The notes under the pieces: model-generated
Told to the model about the DNA's origin: nothing
What the model saw: only the letters and a program-made list of their open reading frames with translations
Databases searched by the model: none
Made by a program: the position numbers and the translations under genes
Assembly (NCBI GenBank): GCA_032622095.1
Contig: CP136067.1
Coordinates: 181,508,556-181,572,555, forward strand
Origin: Siphonodentalium dalli
Taxonomy: Eukaryota; Mollusca; Scaphopoda; Gadilida; Siphonodentaliidae
Length of the DNA: 64,000 nt
Direction: 5' to 3'
Part shown: one piece after another, positions 47,650-60,602 of the stretch
Numbering within the stretch: the stretch's first letter is position 1
Layout: every line of letters begins with the position of its first letter

Positions 47650-49390
47650 ATTTCCAGGGCATATATTTCATCTGATTTAGCGAGAATCCATATATACTTT
47701 TTCACGAGAATCCAGGGTAATTTGCGAGAATATTTACGAGAATCTAGATTTGGATTTTCGCCGAAATATAAGCCCTGATTTCACTCTGAAGTGTGCCTAA
47801 ATGGCATAAATTGTACCGTGGTTCCCATGTTCGCCAAAGTGGCATAAATTTATTTCAGGATAATACTAATTTTAGGCATTCATTTATATCACTGATATCA
47901 GGACAATAAATAGCCATTTCCATTGCATGGAACAAAGAGCGTTATTGTTTATTGGTGTTGTTTTTGGAAGTGGTGGTAGTTAAATTTTATACATTTCGAC
48001 CCCCAATAAGTATTTCCGAACAAATGAATTATTAACAAGCGTGACATGACATCATTGACGTGGATAATTAACACCGATCTACAAGCAATTAAAGTCTTAA
48101 AATGAGCTAAAATTTTACATTTTCTTTAAAAAATTTACATTTTTATCTCTCGCGACATAATTGTCACCAATAAAAACAAATTTGATTCATCGTGGAAGTT
48201 AGTCGGTGACTATAAATAATGTCACCATTCAACTGAATGTTGTTGAGCATATTTCAACCAATTTTGGAAGTTTAAATGAATATTTTCTTCACACGCAAAG
48301 TAAAATTGACAAATTTCAGGATTTTAGCCTGCTTCGTTGGGACCAAAATTTGTTGTGCACACTCAAGAAACGTCTACCGACACTCGCTATGTCAAATTAT
48401 GCCATGACCATGCTATAAACTAGCTTGAAATTGGCAAAACAATGAATTTTTTTTTGGTTGAAAAATTTTACATAGAGAACGATTATTTTTCGATAAAAAC
48501 GAAAATAATGCGAATTTCAGCACTCGTCAGAATGGTGCAGAATAACATACGAGTCTTCTTATATGCGAAAATTTGACCTCATTCGATAAATTAGTCTCGT
48601 AATTAAGGATATGGAATTCCGTCGCACTGTAGTGTTACCATACATGGCCGACGAAATTTTGAAATGTAAACACGCATCAAACACGCATCAAATTTACCTT
48701 TTGTGAGAATAACAAAAGCGCAACCTTGATCAAAGTAATACAATACACAACAACACATAGAATAAAACTGATATAAACACGGTATAAGTGAGAATAAGAC
48801 GCGTATTCAGACGTGCAATTTGACAACATTTCTTCGCTATAAATATATCTGACCCAGATGCAGCTGTTTTGCGCACGTCACTTTCCATATTTGGAATTTC
48901 CATATATGGGACCTGAATACCGATCAATAAATTGCAAACAAATTACCACGCAATTATCTTAGCATAAAAATATATTGTAATTTATACAACTACGATCCTG
49001 GTAACCCTGATAACTAATACAATATACCGGCCAATTCATTTTAAGATCGTTATTTCACTTTGCTTTAGGCATAAATACACTCTTGAACGCACATAAACGA
49101 CCCATTGGCGTTAAATTAAATATACTCGGTATTTATTAATATTAGTTTTTTATTGCTCAGTTTTGAGTTTGACCCTTGACACCTGTCAATATATTTGGGC
49201 TGAATTCATATGATGCGGTATTATTCCTCGAAATAAACAACAAAGCAGTCGTTACTTCGAAATGTCGTTTGGGCTAACATTTACACAAATCCTTCGCGTG
49301 TTCTTCTCAATTGGCACGCATGTTCTGAGCCGACACACAGGTTATCCCAGAAACTCCTGTGAAATAAACAGCCAAGGTTTGGCTGAAATG
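47650..49390. other. No recognised gene
   Basis: AT-rich unique sequence. A short block repeats 'cgagaatcca' and 'gagaatat' at 47680-47770. No conserved domain in any frame. Confidence 0.5.
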
Positions 49391-49391
49391 A

Positions 49392-49696
49392 AATACTATT
49401 AGGGCCACTTCCTAATGGCGCTTTCGGCGTGCGCCATTAGTAAAGCGCCGAAAGAGACAAAATGTGCGCCGTTACGGCGCACTTTTTGTCGCTTTCGGTG
49501 CTTCGGCGCGCACGTCGAAAGCGACAAAAAGTGCGATATTAGCCCATGTTTCGGAGCGACAAAGTGTGCGCCATTACGAAACATGCGCTGATATCGCACT
49601 TTTTGTCGCTTTCGGCGCGTTACTAATGGCGCACCTTTTGTCGCTTTCGGCGCGCGCCGAAAGCGCTATTAGGAAGTGGCCCTATATAATAGTATT
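49392..49696. repeat. 305-bp GC-rich palindromic MITE
   Basis: The ends aatactattagggccact and gtggccctatataatagtatt are inverted. The interior alternates gcgccgaaagcgacaaaa and tttttgtcgctttcggcg several times, so the whole element can fold on itself in several registers. Confidence 0.85.
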
Positions 49697-50058
49697 CCAT
49701 GCAGTCCCCCTTTAGCTAGTTCTCGCTTTTTGGGCCCCTAGTGTGCGGCCAAATTGAAACAGTTCTGATAAATTCTCATGACACTGGTAAAATTTTATCT
49801 CCCGAAAATAAAAATAAAACATACAGAAGTCAGAGAAAGTGATCAGCTGTTTTCAATGTTCCCACACAATCCTGAGAATCACGCTCTTTTTGTTTCCATA
49901 ACAGGAATTGTTGTTGCAAGCTCAACCATATTTATTTATCAGACAAATACATGCTCAAGACAGTTGCGATACGAATTATATTACACGAATAATTAAATCA
50001 GTCTTTTTTTGCGTATACAGTATATACATTATATAATTGCATGCAAATAAAGGCCATT

Positions 50059-50458
50059 TTAACCCTTTACCCAACAGAAGGGCCCTGTGCCAATGCATTC
50101 TCTTATATATGCGAGTCGACCATAGGTCGCCTCGCATATATAAGAGAATGCATTGGCTTAACACATTACAAATTATAAAATTGTTAAAGAATGTAAGAAA
50201 AAATGGTAAAAAGTGTTAAAAAAGGATTTTTTTTAGGCCAATGCATTCTCTTATATATGCGAGGCGACCTATGGTCGACTCGCATATATAAGAGAATGCA
50301 TTGGCACAGGGCATAACTGTAACCATCACAATGTGGTCAATGAGCCGGTTCCAATGATATCCATATTTGTATGGTTTTATTGAGACAGACCCAAGATAAT
50401 TTAGGCTGTTGCAGCTTTATTTGGCCGTTTTTGGCCGGTTTGTTGGGTAAAGGGTTAA
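50059..50458 (+). mobile_element. nTTAA MITE, family A, copy 4
   Basis: TTAA|CCCTTTACCCAACA to TGTTGGGTAAAGGG|TTAA, 400 bp, with two 68-bp hairpins. Nearly identical to the copies at 4079 and 38319. Confidence 0.92.
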
Positions 50459-50460
50459 AT

Positions 50461-50515
50461 AAATGGCCTTTATTTGCATGCAATTATATAATTGCATGCA
50501 AATAAAGGCCATTTT
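50461..50515. repeat. Perfect ~50-bp palindrome next to the MITE
   Basis: aaatggcctttatttgcatgc, aattatataatt, then gcatgcaaataaaggccattt. The same half-site (attgcatgcaaataaaggccat) is also on the left flank at 50036-50057. Confidence 0.9.
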
Positions 50516-51068
50516 AATGTTCGAGTCCCCTATTATTTCTACTATTGTTGTCATGAAATAAAACAAAAATATATATTCCACCAGGATACAGAACAGCTGT
50601 GACGTACGAGTGTCCACCAAGTGACCTACGAGTGTCCACCAAGTGGTAGAGATGTTCGTATTCACCTCAAGACTTCCCCTTTATCAATCAAAAATGCATC
50701 AAAATTCAAAACAAAGGAGATAGAGTTATTCATCTTCCACCGAGAATAATAGACTGGCAGTACAGTCGAGATCAAATATAAATACATAACACAACCACTC
50801 ATAACACGTCGATGCCTCGATAAAAACAACGTGTTCACAGTTTATTCGACCAGGTAAGTTGATAATAGAATGTTTTCTAGATCCCTCTTCAAATGGTATA
50901 TACTATGGAATATGTTGCATGAAATGTGGTCTGGTGATTCGAACATTTTAAAAGTGGGACCTATATATTTTGATCTCAGAAACCGGGACAACACACGTGA
51001 GTATATTTTCAGGCTTCAAACCGCAACATATGGGGCTTTAAAAGACTTATGGAAGTGATATATTATTA

Positions 51069-51413
51069 AAGGTACACAATCCGATTCGATGGTCATCAGA
51101 ATCCATCAACAACAACATTTTGTGAAATGCCGCTTCAGAATCGATGAAATACCCCCCAGAAATAATGCTAACCACAGTCAATTATAGTATAAAATTGCCC
51201 GAAACTTGTTATTTATCAACATTTTGCTGATAAAATTTTGCCGGTTTGTCAAATATCTGACACAAAAAAGTCACTTGATTTTAGAGTTATCCATCTTCAA
51301 TCGCAACTTGGTCCTAGACCGTCTTCTCGTCAACCTTTTACTGGGCCACCAAAATGATGGGTGGTGGAAATTAATAGATAGATATCGTATCGAATGAGCC
51401 ATGTCCCTTTAAA
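51069..51413 (+). repeat. 'AATCCGATT' element, copy 4 (3' end altered)
   Basis: aaaggtacacaatccgattc, aataatgctaaccacagtca and tgccggtttgtcaaatatct are shared with copies 3 and 5. Confidence 0.75.
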
Positions 51414-51866
51414 GGTACTCAGTCCGATCAGAGGGTCCCCATATCATCAACATTTCTTCAAATTACTCTTTAGTTATCATAATCGATTAATTGCAACAAA
51501 ATAATGCTAACTACAACTGTCAGCTATGCTATCAAATTTCCCAAAATTTGTTTAATTTTTATCAACATTATGTTCAACGAAATATGGCCGTATTATCACT
51601 TGAGTATTCACGAAACATGGCCGTATTATCACTTGTTTTTAGAGTTATCCATCTTCATCCGCTATTTTGTCCTGAGATCGCCCATTTGACGACTTGTTTC
51701 TCGGCCACAAACAATTGACCATTTCGAGAAATAACAAACTTCATTTATCGATATCTGATCATTCTGAGCTTTGATGGGTGGGTTCCTAGACTCGAATCAA
51801 ATATTTTTTACCCCCGAAGCCAAGGAAATAGTAATTTGTGAGCGTAATTCGGATAATGCATCTTTA
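51414..51866 (+). repeat. 'AATCCGATT' element, copy 5
   Basis: aaaggtactcagtccgatc ... gagcgtaattcggataatgc. It directly abuts copy 4 in the same orientation. A short internal duplication (aaatatggccgtattatcac) lies near 51582-51634. Confidence 0.78.
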
Positions 51867-51984
51867 AGTTATCGCCTCAAAAAAACACATTCATCCCTTT
51901 CTTTTGCAGCATATATATAGCTGATAAATTCCAATACACGTATACGGTTTTCGTACGTTTTTAGGAACATAAATAGCGCACCCA

Positions 51985-52350
51985 AAATACTATAATTCAT
52001 CACCATTTGAAACGTCTGTGTCTCAGAAGATGTACATAGGGAGAAATAGAAAACAGCTGAAATCATATATAGAAAGATTCCCCTCGTTAGGGCTCCTAGA
52101 ATACAACAGAATTTAAACAATATATATATTTTCAATGGAAGGGGAATAACTCTCTCTAACTTTAAGATATAGTGTTATTCCCCCGCCATTGAAAATAATA
52201 CACTTTCACTACAAAACAGATGAAACTTAAGCACAAAAACGCGTCTGTAACTCAACAAAAACAACATGTTCACAGTTCATTACACCGGATAAGTTGATAC
52301 TACAATGTTTTGGAGCTTCCTCTTTCAAATGGTATATACTATGGCATATT
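51985..52350. repeat. Dispersed repeat pair, copy 1
   Basis: actataattcatcacc, gaaacgtctgtgtctcagaa and ttgataatacaatgttttgg-like blocks are shared with 59643-59960. A hairpin (attttcaatggaaggggaat / attcccccgccattgaaaat) lies at 52129-52197. Confidence 0.7.
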
Positions 52351-52359
52351 TTTTATATA

Positions 52360-53345
52360 TGTTATCTGGGGGTTCGAAAAATAACCTTTACCCAGAATGG
52401 AACCACGAATAGCGTTAGTCATTTTTTTTCTTCAGATTTCCTAATATAACAAAAAAGAGAGCGTTTTCTCTCTAAATGCTATGAGGAAAGTTGAAAACAG
52501 AGGAACAATTTTTATGACATCGGACCTTTGACCACCAGAATGTAACAAAAAAACAAAAGCGATAAATAACTTGAAGCTTGAAAATGATGTGGGCTTTTAG
52601 TATGGAAATCGAAGAGTGTAAACGACGCCTTAAAGAATCACAGATCCCAATCTCAAGCAGGTAGTGACTAGATAGTCCACTTTGAGAGATATCCAACTTA
52701 GAATTCCAATGCACCCTCTTGAACTGTTTCCAATTATATGGGAATTCAATTTGTACCCCTTATACTTGGGTTGGAATTTTCCAACGCTTACCTTATGCTG
52801 TCCATCTGTTGGAAATCTCCAACCTGACACCCCCTAATTTCCAAAATGATGGCCATTCAGTCCAAAATTTGAGCGAAAGCAGAAAAATCTGCGACTTGTG
52901 GTCTAACAGCAACAACAAATTTCATACTAAATACTGATTGGAAAATCGAAGTATCGGAACAGTTTCAACCTGTTTGGTCTAAAATTTCCAAATGATAATT
53001 TGTTTTACCAAAATTTATGGGGGTTGGTGGAGAGAGACACCACAACCCCATATCGTCACGTCCCATATCACTATATTCATCAATATTCCATTATATAACA
53101 GCTGGTCTTTCTGGTCCACACTCTTTGAGTAAAAATTATCATTGCTGTAGAAATTTCAACTCATATTGGCAATAGTCGTTAACACATTTAGACTATGTCT
53201 ATAAGAAATCTGATGAATGGCATTTCCAACATACACACGCATGGAGTAGACTGTACTGCATAATAAAGGTATGCGTATATATTACACTACATGTCAGCTT
53301 AGTTTTCTATGTAAAATTGTAGATCTTAATTCGCTGTCACAACAA
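52360..53345. other. No recognised gene
   Basis: Unique-looking sequence. One inverted motif 'gttggaaatctccaac' lies at about 52809-52824. No protein domain seen. Confidence 0.45.
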
Positions 53346-53605
53346 AGCGAGAGATGATTTACGGCCACGTTGGCTGTTCCATTATGTCCCTGTACTTACG
53401 GAGAATGAGAGGAGCGGTTATTTGGGTAATTAACTGGATCAATCATCGACTGGAATTAACCGATTTACCATTCGTCAATCAAATCGAGGTCCATGAGATG
53501 AAGGTTCTGATCGGGTGGGAACACTTCCTGGAACGTTGGCGAAGACAGCAGGGATGGGAGAGTGAGGTGGGAGAAAGAGAGAATATATGGAAAGGAGAGA
53601 CAGAT

Positions 53606-53609
<4 letters not shown>

Positions 53610-53679
<70 letters not shown>
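53610..53679. repeat. (GA)n microsatellite
   Basis: About 35 uninterrupted GA dinucleotides. Confidence 0.97.
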
Positions 53680-53681
<2 letters not shown>

Positions 53682-54058
53682 GGATTGTTGTTGTTGCTTA
53701 TGATGATGATGACGATATATGATGATGATCCGCTGTCATTTTTCGACAACAATAATAAGTGGTGAGTGCACGATTTGCGATATTGGAGTGAGATAGGGTG
53801 ATTGTCGTATTAATGCATGGTTATGGTCGTTAACGATGCTGATGATTATGATAATGATGATGACGATGCCGATGATTCGGGTAATGAGAAGAACACAAGG
53901 TGTCATAAACTGGTTGACACAGAAGATGGCGTCCAACATGGTGGCAAACTATTTTAAAGTTAGTCTAGTTATCATTAATTTGTTAACATCTGTTCCATTA
54001 TGTCCCTGTACTTACCGAGAATGGGAGGAGCAGTTATTTTGGGTAATTAACTGAATCA

Positions 54059-55073
54059 AATCATCGACTGGAATTAACCGATGTATACCATTCGTCAATC
54101 AAATCATCGACTGGAATTAACCGATGTACCATTCGTCAATCAAATCATCGACTGGAATTAACCGATGTACCATTCGTCAATCAAATCATCGACTGGAATT
54201 AACCGATATCATCGACTGGAATTAACCGATGTACCATTCGTCAATCAAATCATCGACTGGAATTAACCGATGTACCATTCGGCAATCAAATCATCGACTG
54301 GAATTAACCGATGTACCATTCGGCAGTCAAATCATCGACTGGAATTAACCGATGTACCATTCGGCAATCAAATCATCGACTGGAATTAACCGATGTACCA
54401 TTCGGCAATCAAATCATCGACTGGAATTAACCGATGTACCATTCGTCAATCAAATCATCGACTGGAATTAACCGATGTACCATTCGTCAATCAAATCATC
54501 GACTGGAATTAACCGATGTACCATTCGTCAATCAAATCATCGACTGGAATTAACCGATGTTCCATTCGGCAATCAAATCATCGACTGGAATTAACCGATG
54601 TACCATTCGGCAATCAAATCATCGACTGGAATTAACCGATGTACCATTCGGCAATCAAATCATCGACTGGAATTAACCGATGTACCAGTCGTCAATCAAA
54701 TCATCGACTGGAATTAACCGATGTACCATTCGGCAATCAAATCATCGACTGGAATTAACCGATGTACAATTCGGCAATCAAATCATCGACTGGAATTAAC
54801 CGATGTACCATTCGGCAATCAAATCATCGACTGGAATGAACCGATGTACCATTCGGCAATCAAATCATCGACTGGAATTAACCGATGTACCATTCGTCAA
54901 TCAAATCATCGACTGGAATTAACCGATGTACCATTCGGCAATCAAATCATCGACTGGAATTAACCGATGTATACCATTCGTCAATCAAATCATCGACTGG
55001 AATTAACCGATGTACCATTCGGCAATCAAATCATCGACTGGAATTAACCGATGTACCATTCGGCAATCAAATC
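54059..55073 (+). repeat. 41-bp minisatellite, about 25 copies
   Basis: The unit is tcatcgactggaattaaccg followed by atgtaccattcgtcaatcaa and a. The main variant position is cgTcaa/cgGcaa. One truncated unit lies at 54205 (accgatatcatcg), and some units carry an added 'ta'. It expands a segment that occurs once in neighbouring copies of the higher-order repeat. Confidence 0.97.
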
Positions 55074-56513
55074 GAAGTCGACGGAATGAAGGTTCTGATC
55101 GGGTGAAAACACTCCATGGAACGTGGGCGAAGACAGCAGAGATGGGAAGATATATAGATAGGGAGAGAGAGCGAGGGAGATAGGGAGAGAAAGAGAGGAT
55201 ACAGGGGAATGAGAGAGAGAGAGAGAGAGAGCGATATAGACCCGGCGTTGGTGGATTGGTGTTGTTGTTGATGATAATGCCATGATGATGGCGATGATGA
55301 CCGATGATGATGATGATAATGCTGATGATGATGATGATATTAACGATGATGATCCGCTGTCATTTTTCGACAAGAATTATTACAAGTGTATGAGCGCATG
55401 ATATGAGATCGAAAGAGAAATATTGGAGTGAGATAAAGGATGGTTGTCGTATTAACGGTTATGGTTGTTAACGATGATGATGATGATGATGATGATGAGG
55501 ATGATGATAATTGTTAACGATGATGATATGATGATTATCCGCTGTAATTTTTCGACAATAATTATAACAAGTGAGCGCACGATATGCGATCGAAAGAGAA
55601 ATATTGAGATAGAGGACAGTTGTGGTATTGATGGTGATAGTGATGACGCTGCCGATGATTTGGTAATGAGAAGAACACAAAGTGAGTTATGTGACACAAA
55701 CTGGTTGACATAGAAGGAGATGGCGCCCAACATGATGGCAAACTATTGTTCAGTTAGTTTGGTCATCATTATGTTTAATGATTTTACGTCTGTTCGGTTA
55801 TGTCCCCATACTTACGGAGAATAAGAGGAGCGGTTCTTTAGATAATTAACTTCGAACGCTCCTTGTAACATGGGAGAATACAGCATAGATTGGGGGAGAG
55901 GGGTGGAGAGAGGGAGGGTGAGTGGGAGGGAGAGAGGGAGGGAGAGAGGGAGGGAGAGAGAGAGAGGGGGATAGAAAGATAGAATATAGGGAAATGAGAG
56001 ACAGAGGACGAGAGAGGGAGAGAGCGAGAGATAACCGCGGCGTTGGTGGATTTGTTTTGTTGTTGATGATGATGATGATGATGATTATGATGATGGATGA
56101 TGATAATGATGATGACGCTGCCGATGATTTGGGTAATGAGAAGAACCCCAAAGTGAGTCAAGTGACACAAACTGTTTGACAAAGAAGGAGATGGCGTCCA
56201 ACATGATGGCAAACTATAATTGTTTAGTTAGTTTCGTCAACATTATTTTTATTTATTTAACGTTTGTTCAGTTATGTCCACATACTTACGGAGAATGAGA
56301 GGATCGGTTCTATGGATAATTAACTCCATCAATCATCGACTGGAATTAACCGATGTATCATTCGTTTATCAATTCGAGGTATACATATAGAAAGACATGT
56401 CGGTGGATGATCACGTGAATACGGGTGGGAACGTTCCTTGCAACGTGGGAGAATACATCAGCGATGGGAGAGTGAAAGTGAGAGAAAGTGAGTATATAGG
56501 GAAATGAGATACA

Positions 56514-56622
<109 letters not shown>

Positions 56623-56774
56623 AGCGACATAGAACTGGCGTTGTTGGACTGGTGTAGTTGCTGATGAATGAGAATGAGAGGAGTGGTAATTTGGATAATT
56701 AGCTGAATCAATCATCGACTGGAATTAACCGATGTACCATTCGTCAATCAAATCATCGACTGGAATTAACTCAT

Positions 56775-57590
56775 TCAGTGCCAGGTTTCCTGTGGAAACG
56801 CTATTTGTGTGCCAGGTGTCTGGAGGAAAGCCATTATTTACACTAACTGGATACTTAGTTTGAATATTCAAATATTGGACATGAATGAATTTACCATTGG
56901 TATTGCTAGTATAGGCCCTACGCATGAACTGCTTTGAAACACCATGTCCGATATTAGAGGGTCATCATAGCTCCAAAATGTCACGTTTCCATGGCAACGA
57001 TCGAGGACTTAAAATTATCACCGTTTGCGTAAAATTACAAATCTTTTCTTTTCTGTGGCCATCTAAATAGTTTATTCTGTAGTATTTTAGACATAACTTT
57101 TGCTTGTGGAATAAAATATGTCATCTTGTTATCTGGGTGGGGGGGGGGGGTGGTGATCAGTGGGCTAACGAATTCCGTAAATTGGATGACGTTTGCAATA
57201 AACAATGTATACGAAAAAAGTAGATGTCAAAGCTGACAAGGATGACGTTTGCAATAAACAATCTTCGAAAAAAAACAGATGTCATCAGATCCAAATCTTT
57301 TACGAAAATATTGCGCGAATTTAAAGTGTGCCAATTCAAAACTGAGCGAAAACAACTACTGCGCGAATTTAAATACGAATAAGGTATATGAATATTTCCT
57401 GAGAATCCTAAGAGAGGTAAAGGCAATAAGTATGGTATTTAGTAAAGAAAGGATTATATAGGAGCAACGTGAATACTGGCCTCGTGCAGCTTCATGATAC
57501 GTATATATATTTATATGTCAGAGTTATGGAGGCACGGACTCAGTATGAGTGTTCATTGCTTCATATTTGCGTGAACAAATTCTCATTTCT
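56775..57590. other. No recognised gene
   Basis: It contains ttaactcattcagtgccagg at 56767, weakly reminiscent of an nTTAA terminus, and a G10-11 run near 57139. A repeated motif 'gatgacgtttgcaataaaca' occurs at 57185 and 57241. No coding signal. Confidence 0.45.
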
Positions 57591-57758
57591 TATCGAAATG
57601 GCCATGTGTCGATCGGAATGGTACATTGAGATGTTCCCCAAACCAAATCAAGCTTGAAAACCGGTCCCGATTTTCATCCATGCCGGGGTTCGAACCCGCG
57701 CCAACCTCGTCTAGCCCAGACTGTGATGATCGTATCCACGACCTAACCACCTCGGCAC
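57590..57758 (-). mobile_element. tRNA-derived SINE-like element
   Basis: On the minus strand from 57758, gtgccgaggtggttaggtc resembles a Pol III A box. Then gcgcgggttcgaaccccggc (57682-57701) contains a perfect B box (GGTTCGAACCC). GTGCCG at the start can pair with CGGCAT at the end, like an acceptor stem. The sequence between does not give a clean anticodon arm, so this is a SINE head or tRNA pseudogene rather than a functional tRNA. The body and tail boundary is uncertain. Confidence 0.65.
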
Positions 57759-57828
57759 AGTTTAAATTAATTTGTTTGTGGCATATTATAAATATCATAT
57801 CATATCTATGGCTTCTGTAAGTTTGGCA

Positions 57829-57990
57829 GGTGTCCCCTGGGAATAAGGCAATTCGGCGGCACATAACTGTATTAGCTGGTTTGCAAGGAACGGACACCGC
57901 CCACACCACAGGAACAGCTGTGGTGTCTGCAGGAGAAATACGCATAATTCACCTCCGTAATTTTCCGGATGCCAAGAGAATTTGACAGAT
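57829..57990. repeat. Dispersed repeat pair, copy 1
   Basis: gcaaggaacggaca, ccacaccacaggaacagctg, aattttccggatgcca and gagaat are shared with 60603-60742. Part of it forms a ccacaggaacagctgtgg stem. Confidence 0.6.
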
Positions 57991-57999
57991 TCGTAGATA

Positions 58000-59640
58000 T
58001 GAAATATGGAAATTGAGGGAAGACATGGCAATATATAGGTCTTTGTTTTGCTGTATCAAACTTGAAAGTAGGAATCAACTAGAATCTTGCTCTAAAAATT
58101 ATATCCTCGTGCAAATAGGTTCACTGCATGTTGGACCTAAATATTCACGTAGGTTCATATTCGACTCATTTGATTGTGAAATATATATATATATAAGCCC
58201 ATAAGGAGCTTATATATACCCGTTTCTCTGTTGAATGGCGCGGACCGCAGTGAAAACACATTATAAAGAGCGTAAATCTTCTAAGTCGTGTCGATAAAAA
58301 ATGGAGATTAAATAATGCCAATATCTTATTTGGGCTTATTTCGTATGGACAACGTTTTAGATTCATATAGCGCGCAATTCAGACCAGCAAAGCTGCCATC
58401 GTGAACGGGTCGATCCACCGCAAAGCAACACACAATCTTCAAGACTCAATCAAATTAAAGAAATTCATAAGTTTATTTTTTGTATGTACATTTTTTATCT
58501 AGCAGGGTATAAATGCAATTAAAAGCGACATTGAATCGCCAAGCCTTCAAATTAAACGCATTAATTGCATGCTGTTGTCGTGTTGAGATAAAAAGTGTCG
58601 GATCAATACTGAGGTTATGACTTGTTATATAAATTTTCCAGATAATTGAGATACACACTCTTTATTGTCACCATAACTATAAGAAGTAAAGCTCTTTATT
58701 GTTCAATGTCAAGAAAAGTTCAAACAAGATTTTGTTTCTAAATTTTTCTGTGGCATATAAAGTATTCAACGTATTTATCTCCCCAGCACCACGATTCAAA
58801 CGCCACTTGAAGTTTACAGAACTTATACATAACCTTGATTGAGTTTTATATTTCGACACTCGCGGTTTGAACAACGTTTGATATCGATAGGAAAGCAGTT
58901 AGTTAATAATTATACTCACATATCTATTGTGGTTTGTCATACAACAATAAACCAATCACTGAACAATAAAATGGTAGAAGAGTTGTTTCATCGGAAGGGA
59001 ACATCACAAGAGGATTAGCTATAGCTAACACCACCACCACCACACTAAATACTGGTAATGCATCCACCCATTAGTAATAATGTTACCAGATTAACTGCAT
59101 CATAATGGAGGTGTTAACTTTTCCGAAACCATTAAAACACCACTAATATAATTCTATTGTAATAGCTTCCTAAAATGAATGGTATTGATTGACTGATATT
59201 TTTCAACTTTATTGAGGAATTAAAAAGTGACTTGCCAAAACATTTGCCAAATGAAAATATTTTTTGCCAAATGTGAATTATTTTTGCCACTGGCAAATTT
59301 GGCAAGTGGCAGCGCGAACCCTGCTTGAAAACGCTGATCCCTTTATGTTTCAGCAAATAGCAACAATAACATTCTTTGTAACTGTTTAGCCAGCCAATAC
59401 GCACACGATTGTATACCGAAAGATACTTAATCAGGGTTAACGATCGGATAACGATTGCTATTAAATCACAATAACACGTGGCACGCGAGGTTAGGATTGA
59501 GAATAGGATTATTGACGAAATAACGCAGATATCTGAAGGAGTGAATTTAAATGCCCACTTAATTTTGGAGTCACCGATTATTTTGTTATAGTGCCTTGAT
59601 ATACGGTTTTAATAACAATCGATGTCATAAAATATGATTA
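58000..59640. other. No recognised gene
   Basis: AT-rich. It has a small inverted run around 58177-58215 (atatatataagccc / gagcttatatata), a (cca)n run at 59030, and 'ttgccaaatg' repeats at 59230-59310. No conserved protein block. Confidence 0.5.
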
Positions 59641-59642
59641 AA

Positions 59643-59960
59643 TTACTATAATTCATCACCCCATTTGAAACGTCTTTGTCTCAGAAGATGCCTATAGAGA
59701 AATAGAAAACAGCTGAAATCATATAAAGATTCCCCCCGTTATGGCTCCCAGAATGCAAAAGAATTAAAACTAAAAATGTATTTTCAATGGAAGGGGAATA
59801 ACTCTATCTTTATGATATAGAGTTATTATAAAACTTAAGCACAAAAAACACGCGGTAAATCAACAAAAACAACATGTTCACAGTTTATTTCACCGGATAA
59901 GTTGATAATACAATGTTTTGGAGATTCCTCTTTCAAATGGTATATAATATGGCATATATA
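59643..59960. repeat. Dispersed repeat pair, copy 2
   Basis: Matches 51985-52350 in the same orientation, with the hairpin shortened (ataactctatctttatgata). Confidence 0.7.
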
Positions 59961-59997
59961 GTTTATATCTGTGATATATGTTTTTATTTTTAAACAG

Positions 59998-60262
59998 CCC
60001 GGAGCCATTGCGGACCACTCTTGACGACTGAGCACCCCGTCAGAGGTGACCCACCCTTACGAGATGGTCAAAGTGGCCGTCCGACGTCAGTCCCCGCGAG
60101 AAGCGGACACTCGTCCCCATCAAGCTGCGAACCCATACAGTGGAAGTCCAGTCTGGTGGAGAACCACCACCGGGGAATCAAAGCATAGCGACCCCGCCCA
60201 ACCACCAGCGGGGGACGAACACTACACTGTGATCTTAGCCAGACGGCTGAAAAGGGATATGT
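59998..60262 (-). mobile_element. GC-rich element with U2 snRNA-like head
   Basis: Read on the minus strand from 60260, atatcccttttcagcc and tctggctaagatcacagtgt align with the 5' end of U2 snRNA, including GGCTAAGATC and AGTGTAGT. About 220 bp of unusually GC-rich sequence follows (agcggggtc, tggtggttctccaccag hairpin). It could be a U2-headed SINE, a chimeric retrotranscript or a 5' UTR fragment of a retrotransposon. U2 function is excluded because the branch-recognition region is not conserved. Confidence 0.5.
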
Positions 60263-60602
60263 GATATAGGGGTTCGAAAAATTAAGTGGACCTTTAAATC
60301 GCCTAACCTGTCCAACCTCAATAGGATAGTTTTTCTTATATTTGACCAAAGTTGATCAATTATGGTGTTGTAATTTATTTCATAGAAATTTCCGTTATTT
60401 CGTCAAAGTGCGTTCTATACAGAGTTATCACCCTTCCGATTAACTCGGGATACTTATTTCGAAATCCAATCCTAACCTCGCGAGTCACCTGTTACTGCAT
60501 TTGAAAATCAATCGCTATCTAATCATGTACGTATTATGTGGTTTAGCTCATATGGCTGGGAACGGCACAAATAAAGAGCGATTGGCTTTCTACTATGAGG
60601 AA

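Noticed and set aside
53354-53752. Open frames rich in Arg-Glu or Ser-Leu around the GA tracts (also near 55044-55373 and 56358-56715)
   Set aside because: Translations of GA/TC microsatellites in several frames; no start context or conserved segment.
54721-55106. Repetitive open frames in the 41-bp minisatellite
   Set aside because: The frame rotates every unit and the peptides contain no domain.
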